This document shows positions 1 through 7,027 of a DNA stretch of 8,309 bases, one piece after another. Made by a program: the position numbers and the translations under genes. This DNA comes from an uncultured delta proteobacterium (GTDB lineage Bacteria > Myxococcota_A > Polyangia > Polyangiales > Polyangiaceae): contig CAITLX010000127.1 of assembly GCA_903893335.1 (NCBI GenBank), forward strand, positions 1 to 8,309, read 5' to 3'. The notes under the pieces are model-generated. The model saw only the letters and a program-made list of their open reading frames with translations, did not search any database and was not told the DNA's origin. The stretch's first letter is position 1. Each line of letters starts with the position of its first letter.

Positions 1-1877
1 AGCGCGACGCGAGCGAGCGCGTCGCGGTGCTCGCCGACGGCCGCGTCGCCTGCCTGGTGCCGCCGCGGGGCGACGCGCGCGGCAAGCTGCGAGTCGTCGG
101 CGCCGCGACGACCGAGGCGGCGCTCGACCTCGCGGGTGCGGAGCTGCCCGCGGGCACCCTCTGGCTCGACGGCCTCGACGCGCGCGGTCCGTCGAGCGTC
201 GCCGGCTGGGTCGAGACGGGGGGGCGCCTGCGCGGCGTCGAGGTCGGTCTCGACGGGCACGTCACGCTCGCGAAGACGATGGTCGAGACCGAAAGCGCGG
301 TCGTCGCCGGCCGCTGGGCGCTCGCCTCGACCGGCGCCGCGCGCGGCTCCGCGAGCTACGACGGCGGCGCGACCTGGCAGCCGATCGATCTCCCGATCGA
401 CCTCGCGCATCGCGGCGACGACGCGGCGCCCACCGCCCGCGCGTGCGGGCCGGTCGGCTGCGCGCTGCCCGGCTGGCTGCGCGTCGGTTGGGGCCCGTCG
501 TCGATGCGCGCACCCCCTGCGCCTCCGCTCGCGCGCGCCCCCGTCGCCCCGGTGCGGGGCCACACCATGCGGTGCGCGCCGACAGGCGAGGCCGTGGCAC
601 CCACGCCCGACCCGTCTGTAGTTTCCAGGCAAGTGCCGGGTTTGCGCGTATCGGCAAAGTCTGCGCCGGCGCGGTCGCGCCCTGGTGCACAAGGCTCCCC
701 GGCGCCGAGCGCATCGGCGCGCGTCGCGGCCAGGCCCCCGCCGTCCCCCGCGCGCGCGGCTGCGCCCAAGCCTGCCCCGTCTCCGGCGCGCTCGGCTGCA
801 CCCACGCCCGTCCCACCTCCCGCCCGCCCTCCCACGCCCGCGGTGGTCTCTCCCTGGGCGTCGCTGCGCGGAGCGCCGCCGCCTCGGCTCGACCCGGGCG
901 AGCGAGGGCTCGACGCGGGCACCGACCCCCCCGCGACCGTCGCGGCGCGCGTCTACGCGTGGGGGCCACGCACCGCCGACTGGGGGCGCACGGGGCGGTG
1001 GCAGGCGCGCTTCGACGACCGCTTCGCGCTCGACGGCGTGCGCTCGACCGCGGTGACGGTGTCCGCGTTCGCCGACGAGGACGCGGTGGCCGACGCCTTC
1101 GGCCTGCTGCCCGGAGCGGTCGTCGTGTGGAGCGCGCTTCTCGACGCGTCGGGGCGCGCAGCCGCGCTGGCGGGCTGCCGCGGCAGCCGGTGCGAGCTCT
1201 GGGGCGCGCGCGACGGCGTGCCGCTCGCGGCCTGGAGGGGGCTCGATCTGGGCGGGCGCGTCGATCAGCCCGTCTCCATGGTGCGCGCGGGCGCGACCGA
1301 CTGGCTGCTCGCGCCTGCGTCCGGGCAGACGATCTCGCAGGCCGTCGCTCTTTGGCGGGTCGATGCAGGGGTCGCGCGCCTCGTGACGAAGCTCGCGCGC
1401 GCGGGCGCCTCGGGCGCCGACGGTCCGCGCCTCGTGCGCCGCGCGCGTGGCGACGGGCTCGGCGTGCTGCTCACGGGCGCGGCGGCGTTCGGCCACGCGG
1501 GGCGCGACTACTACGTGGTGCCCCTCGACGAGACGAGCGGCGCGCCGGGCGAGCCGCAGCGCCTCGCGTCCACCAGCCTCGACGGCGTGACGCTCGCGGC
1601 GTGCGCTCCCGACGACGACGGCTGGCTCGTCGACACGATGCTCTCACCGAGCCCCGCGCTGCGCGGCGCAGCGGGCGGCGTGCCGGACGTGAACACGATC
1701 GAGCTGCGGCTGCGGCTCGATCCAGGCCGCGCGTGCGTCGAGGCGATGGCCGCGCGCGGCGAGGGGGCCGCGCGGTGGCGAGGTGCGCCGCCGACGGTGC
1801 CCGCCGGGCTCGACGTCGCGCTCGTCGTCTCCGACCCGGCGAGCGGCGCACGCGCGCGCTGGCGCTGCGCGGAGTGA
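1..1877 (+). CDS. Probable secreted Asp-box (propeller-like) protein, 5' end outside window
   Basis: The frame is open from the first in-frame codon at base 3 to the TGA at 1875-1877, so the true start very likely lies upstream; an internal GTG at 27 has no convincing ribosome binding site. No enzyme family is recognised. A clear Asp-box (BNR-type S-x-D-G-G-x-T-W) lies at 354-377, the turn found in sialidase-like and other beta-propeller repeats. It is followed by a Cys pair (CGPVGC, about 444-461) and an aromatic strand-like 'WLRVGWG'. Bases about 500-900 encode a Pro/Ala/Arg-rich, low-complexity linker with a short tandem repeat. After the linker comes a second beta-rich part with repeated Trp- and Gly-containing strands and Cys-containing turns (for example CRGSRC), ending in RWRCAE. 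Several Cys residues and the Asp-box suggest an extracytoplasmic protein, but the signal peptide would be outside the window. Function unknown; the reading frame itself is secure from codon bias. Confidence 0.75.
   Translation, partial: RDASERVAVLADGRVACLVPPRGDARGKLRVVGAATTEAALDLAGAELPAGTLWLDGLDARGPSSVAGWVETGGRLRGVEVGLDGHVTLAKTMVETESAVVAGRWALASTGAARGSASYDGGATWQPIDLPIDLAHRGDDAAPTARACGPVGCALPGWLRVGWGPSSMRAPPAPPLARAPVAPVRGHTMRCAPTGEAVAPTPDPSVVSRQVPGLRVSAKSAPARSRPGAQGSPAPSASARVAARPPPSPARAAAPKPAPSPARSAAPTPVPPPARPPTPAVVSPWASLRGAPPPRLDPGERGLDAGTDPPATVAARVYAWGPRTADWGRTGRWQARFDDRFALDGVRSTAVTVSAFADEDAVADAFGLLPGAVVVWSALLDASGRAAALAGCRGSRCELWGARDGVPLAAWRGLDLGGRVDQPVSMVRAGATDWLLAPASGQTISQAVALWRVDAGVARLVTKLARAGASGADGPRLVRRARGDGLGVLLTGAAAFGHAGRDYYVVPLDETSGAPGEPQRLASTSLDGVTLAACAPDDDGWLVDTMLSPSPALRGAAGGVPDVNTIELRLRLDPGRACVEAMAARGEGAARWRGAPPTVPAGLDVALVVSDPASGARARWRCAE
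741..842 (+). repeat. 36-bp in-frame tandem repeat coding a Pro/Ala linker
   Basis: Two 36-base units (741-776 and 777-812) and a shorter third (813-842) encode variants of P-S-P-A-R-x-A-A-P-x-P-x. The second unit is PSPARSAAPTPV and the third degenerates to PPPARPPTPA. The repeat sits within a longer Pro/Ala-rich stretch that joins the two beta-rich parts of the Asp-box protein. It most likely forms an extended flexible spacer. Copies differ at several bases, so it is an old or diverged repeat. Confidence 0.6.
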
Positions 1878-1893
1878 GTCACGGCGCCCCGGC

Positions 1894-1906
1894 GCCACCG
1901 CGTGGC
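1894..1906. repeat. Small inverted repeat overlapping the -24 element
   Basis: GCCAC-CGC-GTGGC is a perfect 5-bp inverted repeat with a 3-base spacer, ending inside the -24 element of the sigma-54 candidate. Just upstream, 1883-1896 reads GGCGC-CCCG-GCGCC, another 5-bp arm pair. Either could be an operator or a weak hairpin after the upstream gene. Neither is followed by a T-run. Short GC palindromes are common by chance in DNA of this composition, so the call is tentative. Confidence 0.2.
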
Positions 1907-1918
1907 ACACCATCTGCA
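1903..1918 (+). promoter_or_regulatory. Candidate sigma-54 (-24/-12) promoter
   Basis: TGGCACACCATCTGCA matches the RpoN pattern TGGCAC-N5-TTGCW in the -24 hexamer (6 of 6) and in the last four bases of the -12 element (TGCA), with C instead of T before it. GG (1904-1905) and GC (1916-1917) have the required 12-base register. The predicted transcript start is near 1929, leaving a leader of about 105 bases before the lipoprotein gene. It lies in the only sizeable non-coding gap upstream of that gene. RpoN promoters need an enhancer-binding activator; none is encoded in the window. In such GC-rich DNA a chance match is possible. Confidence 0.45.
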
Positions 1919-2022
1919 ACGCTGCGCCGCGTCCGCGTGAAGCGAGGCCACCCCCCCTGGCCCCTTTGCGCGGACGCTTTTCTTCCATCGGGGGTATGCT
2001 CCGCGCCGCGCTTCGCGCGCTC

Positions 2023-2027
2023 GGAGG
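2023..2027 (+). promoter_or_regulatory. Shine-Dalgarno site that fixes the lipoprotein start
   Basis: GGAGG lies six bases before the GTG at 2034. It fixes that start, which in turn gives a proper lipoprotein signal peptide (charged N-terminus, hydrophobic core, lipobox Cys). Confidence 0.75.
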
Positions 2028-2033
2028 CTCCTC

Positions 2034-5018
2034 GTGACCCGTTCCTTCGCTTCTTCGCTTCGTGGCAGTGCGATCGTCCTCGCCTGCCTGACCGCCGCCT
2101 CGTGCAGCAGCTCGTCCGAGGAGACCCCCGCGGTCGACGCGGGCACCGACTCGCCGAGCAACGGAGCCTGCACGGCACCGCCGGCGCAGCCTGCGCCCGT
2201 GCTCGCGCCCGGCGAGGTCTGCTACCCGGCCGAGCCCGAGTCGATCAAGATCCGCTGGCTGCCCGACTCCTACCAGGCGATGCCCGGTCACGCGCGCGAC
2301 CTCGTCGTGCAGGTCGGCCCCGACTTCTGCTCCCCGACGTCGCTCGACCTCACCGTCGACGACCCCACCATCGTCACCGCGTGCCCCGACAGCAACGTCG
2401 ACCTGCGTCACCCCGCGGTGAACGTGAAGGTGACGGCCCTCAAGCTCGGCACGACGAAGGTCACGGCGCGCATCCCGCGCGGCGACGGCACCTTCGCCAC
2501 CGCCGAGCTCCCGATCGAGGTGCGCGCGGGCGATCTCGCGGCGTGCTCGGGTACGGCGAGCGGCACGGTGCACGCGGGCTCGTCGTTCGACGGCACCGCT
2601 GGCCTCGTGGGCGCCTCGGTCGCGCTGCCGGCCGGCGCCGCGAAGCCGAACCTCAACGCGTACCTCTGGCACGTCGACGATTTCGACGTGTCGCTCGGCT
2701 GCGGCGCGAGCGCCGAGACGCCCGACCTCGTCGCGCTCGGCCCCGCCATCTCGATCACCCCCGTGGACGCGAAGGGCTGGACGTTCCCGCGCGAGATCCC
2801 GATCACCATCCCGGTCGATCCCGCGCGCGTGCCGGACGCCGGGCGCTTGCGCCACGTGCAGGTCTGGTTCTCGAGCCCGCACTACAAGGAGCCCCGCCCC
2901 ATCGCCGTCACCGACCCGCACCTCTACGAGGAGGGCGGCGTGTGGCGCATGGGCTTCTCCGTCTCGGCGCTCGGCACCTACCAGGCGCTCGTCCCCAAGG
3001 ACGCCGGCGCGAAGAAGTTCACCCGCCACCTCACGCACCGCGCGGTCATCGGCATCTCGATGGGCGGCGGCGGCACGGCGATGTTCGGCGCGCGCCACCA
3101 CGACAAGTTCGACGTCCTCGCGCCGCTCGGCGGCCCGGTCGACTGGACGTGGATGATGCACAGCATCGAGAACAACCACATCGCGGGCTTCCGCACGAAC
3201 GACGGCGTCACCGCGCCGACGACCGCCATCACCGCGCAGGAGCTCGCGCAGAGCGAGCCGCCGCTCTACCCCTACGAGCACCGCCAGACGTTCAACCAGT
3301 GGTGGTACGAGTTCCCGCGCGAGGGCAACGGCGGGCGCTTCGCGCGCGACGAGTACACGCAGATCTTCCGCGATCTCGCGCTGATGTTCGGCAACCCCAA
3401 CGGCCAGAACGACGCGCCCGGCGCCGAGAACCTCCCCGCCGGCGTCCCGCCCGACAGCAAGTCGGTCGTCGGCGATCACCCCGGCCACGAGTGCCAGGTG
3501 TGGGTCGATCCGATCGACGGCGACCCGAACAAGGCCAAGCAGGACGAGCTGTCCAACCAGTGCCCGACCGAGCGCTGCAAGCCGGGCAACCAGCTGCGCC
3601 TGACCAACTACTACGACGACGAGTACAACTCGAAGGGCACCTGGCCGGTCATCACGGTGTGCGACGGCTCGCAGCTGAACAACACCGCCGCCGAGGCCCT
3701 CTCGCCCTACGCCAACACGTGGCTGCCCGACGGCTCGCCCGACCTCTCGCAGTCCAACCGCGTGCCGCTCGAGATCGGCCTGGCGGTCGACTACAACGAC
3801 GACGGCGTCCGCCAGAGCAACGAGCCGATCATCCGCGCCGGCCACGAGCCGTGGAAGGACTTCGGCACCGACGGCAAGGCCGACGCGGACGAGACCGGCT
3901 ACGTGAAGGGCGTCAACGAGGACCCGGCCGGCGACGACTACCACGCGCAGTTCAACCCGAGCGGCACCGAGGGCGACGGCCGCTGGCAGCAGGGCGAGCC
4001 GTACGACGACTTCGGCCTCGACGGCGTGGCGAACACGCCCGACCCGGGCAAGGCCTACGACCACGGCGAGGGCGACGGGGAGTTCACGGCCAGCAAGGGC
4101 CTGGCGACCTTCTGGGAGCGCGACTCGCACAGCATCGTGCGCCAGTGGTCGACGCCCCCCGGCGGCGCGTTCGACGACGCGGCGCTCTCGCGCACCGACT
4201 GGTGGGTCGATGGCGGCACGCGCGATCTCTTCAACTTCGCGGTCGACGGCCAGCACCTGGTCGGCGCCCTCGCGGCGCGCGGTCGCAACGCCTCGTACTA
4301 CTCGAAGGTCGCCTACCTGCCGGGGCAGGACCGCGGCGCGGCCGACTCGTTCAACGCCGGCGCGATCCCGTGGGAGGACGTCCCGGGCGTCGTGCTGCAC
4401 CGCTACGGCTCGGTCGATCCGTCCGCGCAGGAGATCAAGGAGGGCAGCGGGCAGCACGTCGGCACCGCGATCGAGGTGACGCAGCGCCTGCAGTCGGCGC
4501 TCTACTTCATCGGCTCGCGCTGGCCCGACGCGCCGCACACGTTCGTCGAGCCCTCGCAGATCGACCCCGCCGACGGCGCGTCGAACTGCGAGCTCATCGG
4601 CAACTGCACGGTCAACTTCAAGTCGAAGGGTGGCCGCACGGGTCCGGTCGGCATCACGCTGCCGCCCGGTTACGCGAACAAGAAGCAGCAGGGCGAGCGC
4701 TACCCCGTCATCTACCTGCTGCACGGCTACGGCCAGGGCCCGCAGGATCTCGAGGCGGCGATCGTCTTCCTCGCCAACTGGATGAACGCGCGCACCGACA
4801 CGGCCGCGACGCGCCTCGCCAAGTCGATCCTCGTGTACGTCGACGGCCGCTGCCGCACGAGCGACTCGGGCGAGCCCGAGTGCATCCGCGGCACCTTCTT
4901 CACCGACAGCGTCCGCGCGACGGGCGCTCAGGACGAGACGTGGTGGCTCGAGCTGATGGACTACGTCGATCAGAACTACCGCACCATGGGCCCGAGCGAC
5001 GTGGAGTGGAAGCCCTGA
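2034..5018 (+). CDS. Lipoprotein esterase-type alpha/beta hydrolase with apparently permuted domain order
   Basis: 994 residues. The signal peptide ends in a lipobox with Cys24 followed by Ser and acidic residues, so outer-membrane or surface anchoring is likely. Residues 70-163 resemble a bacterial Ig-like (Big2) strand pattern. Residues 225-320 form another beta-rich, ZU5-like segment ending in LGTYQALVP. The hydrolase follows in unusual order. The nucleophile elbow G-I-S-M-G-G (Ser342) comes first, then a long insertion. Next is DGGTRD-LF with candidate acid Asp731, like the acid strand of S-formylglutathione hydrolases, and a helix preceded by GQH with candidate His808. Only after these come the parts that normally open an esterase D-type (PF00756-like) domain: LPPGY (876-880), RYPVIYLLHGYG with His897-Gly898, and a strand reading ILVYVDGR. 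The ELMDYVDQNYRT helix (973-984) ends 10 residues before the stop and would normally lead straight into the Ser elbow. Substrate unknown. The hydrolase assignment is good; permutation is inferred from motif order. Confidence 0.85.
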   Translation: MTRSFASSLRGSAIVLACLTAASCSSSSEETPAVDAGTDSPSNGACTAPPAQPAPVLAPGEVCYPAEPESIKIRWLPDSYQAMPGHARDLVVQVGPDFCSPTSLDLTVDDPTIVTACPDSNVDLRHPAVNVKVTALKLGTTKVTARIPRGDGTFATAELPIEVRAGDLAACSGTASGTVHAGSSFDGTAGLVGASVALPAGAAKPNLNAYLWHVDDFDVSLGCGASAETPDLVALGPAISITPVDAKGWTFPREIPITIPVDPARVPDAGRLRHVQVWFSSPHYKEPRPIAVTDPHLYEEGGVWRMGFSVSALGTYQALVPKDAGAKKFTRHLTHRAVIGISMGGGGTAMFGARHHDKFDVLAPLGGPVDWTWMMHSIENNHIAGFRTNDGVTAPTTAITAQELAQSEPPLYPYEHRQTFNQWWYEFPREGNGGRFARDEYTQIFRDLALMFGNPNGQNDAPGAENLPAGVPPDSKSVVGDHPGHECQVWVDPIDGDPNKAKQDELSNQCPTERCKPGNQLRLTNYYDDEYNSKGTWPVITVCDGSQLNNTAAEALSPYANTWLPDGSPDLSQSNRVPLEIGLAVDYNDDGVRQSNEPIIRAGHEPWKDFGTDGKADADETGYVKGVNEDPAGDDYHAQFNPSGTEGDGRWQQGEPYDDFGLDGVANTPDPGKAYDHGEGDGEFTASKGLATFWERDSHSIVRQWSTPPGGAFDDAALSRTDWWVDGGTRDLFNFAVDGQHLVGALAARGRNASYYSKVAYLPGQDRGAADSFNAGAIPWEDVPGVVLHRYGSVDPSAQEIKEGSGQHVGTAIEVTQRLQSALYFIGSRWPDAPHTFVEPSQIDPADGASNCELIGNCTVNFKSKGGRTGPVGITLPPGYANKKQQGERYPVIYLLHGYGQGPQDLEAAIVFLANWMNARTDTAATRLAKSILVYVDGRCRTSDSGEPECIRGTFFTDSVRATGAQDETWWLELMDYVDQNYRTMGPSDVEWKP
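3789..4058 (+). other. Acidic EF-hand-like calcium-loop segment within the lipoprotein
   Basis: Residues 586-675 of the lipoprotein are dense in Asp, Asn and Gly and contain three loops of the D-x-N/G-x-D-G type. These are DYNDDG with Glu at loop position 12 (586-597), DFGTDG with Asp at positions 9 and 11 and Glu at 12 (609-620), and DFGLDG (659-664). The spacing in the first matches a 12-residue EF-hand/dockerin loop. Calcium binding is inferred; such loops often stabilise secreted proteins. The segment lies inside the long insertion between Ser342 and Asp731 of the hydrolase. Confidence 0.5.
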
Positions 5019-5029
5019 AGCAGGCTCCT

Positions 5030-5051
5030 CGCGCGCCGACTCGGGCGCGCG
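5030..5051. terminator. GC hairpin between lipoprotein and glycosyltransferase genes (weak)
   Basis: CGCGCGCC (5030-5037) can pair with GGCGCGCG (5044-5051) around a six-base loop, giving an eight-pair stem 11 bases after the lipoprotein stop. No T-run follows; the next bases are CGACGTAGG. It is therefore not a standard intrinsic terminator. It could attenuate or stabilise the transcript end, or be a chance product of CG-rich sequence. It also lies just upstream of the weak ribosome binding site of the next gene. Confidence 0.2.
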
Positions 5052-5068
5052 CGACGTAGGCGCACGAA

Positions 5069-7027
5069 GTGGGATTCGCCGCTCTCGCCGCGCTGACCCT
5101 GCTCGCGTTCGCCGCCGCGGCGGGCGTCGCGGTGCGCCTCGCGTACGGCTCGCGCGCCGAGCGCATGCTCGCCACGTTCCTCTGCTGGAACCTGACTGTC
5201 CTGCTGCCCATCCACGCGCTGGGCCTCACGCACGCGCTGACGGCCCGCAACCTCGCGATCGCGTCGGCGGCGTTCTCGCTCTGCGTGCTCGTCGCGTCGA
5301 GCGCGCGCACGCCTCGGGGCGCGCATCTGCGCGCCGTCGGCGCGACGCTGGGAGACCTCGCGCTGCTGCCGCGCGACGCGCTGGCCGAGTGCCTGCGGCG
5401 CCGCAGCCTCGTCCTGGTGGGGCCGGTGCTCGTGCTGGGGCTGCTCGCGTGGACGGCCTGGCTCACCTGGCTCGCGCCGCACGCGAGCTGGGACGGCATC
5501 TGGTACCACGACACCGGCGTCGGCTACGCGATCCAGGAGCACGGCTACGGCTACTGGTCGATGCAGAGCACGTTCGTGCAGCAGGCGAACGGCTACCCGC
5601 GCAACTGCGAGATGACCAACCTCTGGTTCGTCATCTTCACCGACCGCCGGCTGCTCGAGCTCCCCAACAGCATCGTCGCCGTGCCGTTCGTGCTCGCGAC
5701 CTACGTGCTCGCGCGCCGCTTCTCGTCCGACCGCGTCGCGGCCATCGGCTGGGCGTGCGCGATCTTGCTGATGCCCGGCTCCGCGCTCGAGCTCCGCAGC
5801 ACCTACGTCGATCTGCACGTCGCGGTCTTCCACCTCGCGGCGATGCACTTCGTCACGCGGCCCGGCATGCGCATCCGCGACGGGTGGATGGCGGCGCTCA
5901 CCCTCGCGCTGCTCGTCGGCTCGAAGGGCACCGCGCTGGTGTGGACCCCGGTGCTCGCGCTGCTCGCGGTCGCGTGGCTCGCGGCGCACACGCGCCGCCG
6001 CGCGCGCGCGTTCGCGCTCACCGTCGCGGGCAGCGTCGTCGTCATCTGCGCGATGGCGTCGCTGACCTACCTGCGCAACTGGCTGCACTGGCACAACCCC
6101 GTCTGGCCCGTGACCGTGCGCATCGACAAGCTGCACATCCACTGGCCGGGCCTCGGCGACATGGGCGCGCTCGACCGCGACCGCCCGCTCAAGGTCATCC
6201 TCGGCGAGATCGCCGCCGTGCCCACGCCCGGCCACGACTTCGCCGACTCGCGGCAGTTCGGCTACGGCCTCGCGGTCCCGTTCCTCCTGCTGCCGCTCGC
6301 CGGGCTCGGCCTCGCGTCGGCGCTGGTCGCGTTCGGGCGCGACGCGGCGCGCCGCCTCCTGCGCGCGGCACCCTCGCCCGACCTGCCGAAGGTCACGGCG
6401 CTGCTCGTGCTCGCGCTCTACACGTTCTTCTGCATGAAGGCCTCGCCCGAGCTGCGCGAGGCTCGCTACAACCTGCACCTGCCGGTGGGACTGATGCTCC
6501 TGGTCGCCTGGCTCGACGGGCGACGGCCCGCCGCCGGCCTCGGCGCCGCGGCGGCCGCGGCGAGCATCGTGCTGTTCGGCATCAACCTCTGGTGGGCCGA
6601 CCCGCCGGTGGGCGAGATCGGCTGGGACGAGGCGAAGGCGTACGCGGCGATGTCGCCCGAGGCGCGCGCGACCACGCCCCCGAAGAAGAACGGCTGGACG
6701 CTGCCGCACGCGACGATGGTGGCGCGCGAGCGCGAGCTTGGGCCGGGCGCCGTCGTGGCGTACGGCGAGGGGACGACCTTCCCGAGCGTGCTGTGGAACG
6801 AGCGCTACTCGAACCGCCTCGTCTACGTGCCGGACGGCCCGCCGGCGACGGTGCTGGCGCGGCTCGACGAGCTCGGCGCGAGGTGGGCGGTCGATCGCGC
6901 GCCCGGCGGCGTGTTCGCCGCGGCGCAGTCGCGCCCCGACCTCTGGGAGCCGATCGGCCTCGCGAGCGCGGGCTACCCGACGACGGCGTTCCGGCGAAAG
7001 CCCGTCGCCGCGCCGGCCGCGCGCTAG
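5069..7027 (+). CDS. Multi-pass GT-C-type glycosyltransferase
   Basis: 652 residues with about a dozen hydrophobic segments and a C-terminal soluble part of about 120 residues. This is the architecture of GT39/PMT-like GT-C transferases, which move a sugar from a polyprenyl-phosphate donor on the outer face of the inner membrane. After the fourth hydrophobic segment comes SWDGIWYHD, whose Asp142 or Asp148 would be the catalytic acid in the first large periplasmic loop. LREARYNLHLP (Arg466, Tyr467, Pro472) before a late membrane helix resembles the conserved R-Y-x-x-x-x-P element of these enzymes. A TAG at 5057-5059 in the same frame rules out a longer start. GTG 5069 keeps the first membrane helix and has a weak AGG eight bases upstream. 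It begins 50 bases after the lipoprotein gene, so co-transcription is plausible. Donor and acceptor cannot be told. Family-level call only; a polymer-linked or lipid-linked substrate is equally possible. Confidence 0.75.
   Translation: MGFAALAALTLLAFAAAAGVAVRLAYGSRAERMLATFLCWNLTVLLPIHALGLTHALTARNLAIASAAFSLCVLVASSARTPRGAHLRAVGATLGDLALLPRDALAECLRRRSLVLVGPVLVLGLLAWTAWLTWLAPHASWDGIWYHDTGVGYAIQEHGYGYWSMQSTFVQQANGYPRNCEMTNLWFVIFTDRRLLELPNSIVAVPFVLATYVLARRFSSDRVAAIGWACAILLMPGSALELRSTYVDLHVAVFHLAAMHFVTRPGMRIRDGWMAALTLALLVGSKGTALVWTPVLALLAVAWLAAHTRRRARAFALTVAGSVVVICAMASLTYLRNWLHWHNPVWPVTVRIDKLHIHWPGLGDMGALDRDRPLKVILGEIAAVPTPGHDFADSRQFGYGLAVPFLLLPLAGLGLASALVAFGRDAARRLLRAAPSPDLPKVTALLVLALYTFFCMKASPELREARYNLHLPVGLMLLVAWLDGRRPAAGLGAAAAAASIVLFGINLWWADPPVGEIGWDEAKAYAAMSPEARATTPPKKNGWTLPHATMVARERELGPGAVVAYGEGTTFPSVLWNERYSNRLVYVPDGPPATVLARLDELGARWAVDRAPGGVFAAAQSRPDLWEPIGLASAGYPTTAFRRKPVAAPAAR

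Noticed and set aside
500..720. A frameshift in the Asp-box gene at the codon-use patch
   Set aside because: The same frame encodes the Asp-box before it and Trp/Gly/Cys-rich strands after it, with normal codon bias on both sides. No other frame gives a better continuation.
1995..2000. TATGCT as a sigma-70 -10 element before the lipoprotein gene
   Set aside because: No -35-like hexamer lies 16-18 bases upstream (that region reads GGACGC), so the match is isolated.
1783..2037. Small plus-strand open frame ending in the lipoprotein GTG
   Set aside because: It starts inside the Asp-box gene in another frame and is Arg/Ala-rich without motifs. The overlap of its TGA with the GTG start looks accidental.
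1644..4724. A 1026-codon open frame antisense to the lipoprotein gene
   Set aside because: Low-complexity Arg/Val/Ala/Asp composition with no recognisable motif. The opposite strand has clear motifs and a signal peptide.
443..5059. A 1538-codon open frame on the plus strand crossing two genes
   Set aside because: It runs out of phase with the Asp-box and lipoprotein genes, is mostly Arg/Ala/Gly/Pro, and has no domains. It is a by-product of high GC and few stop codons.
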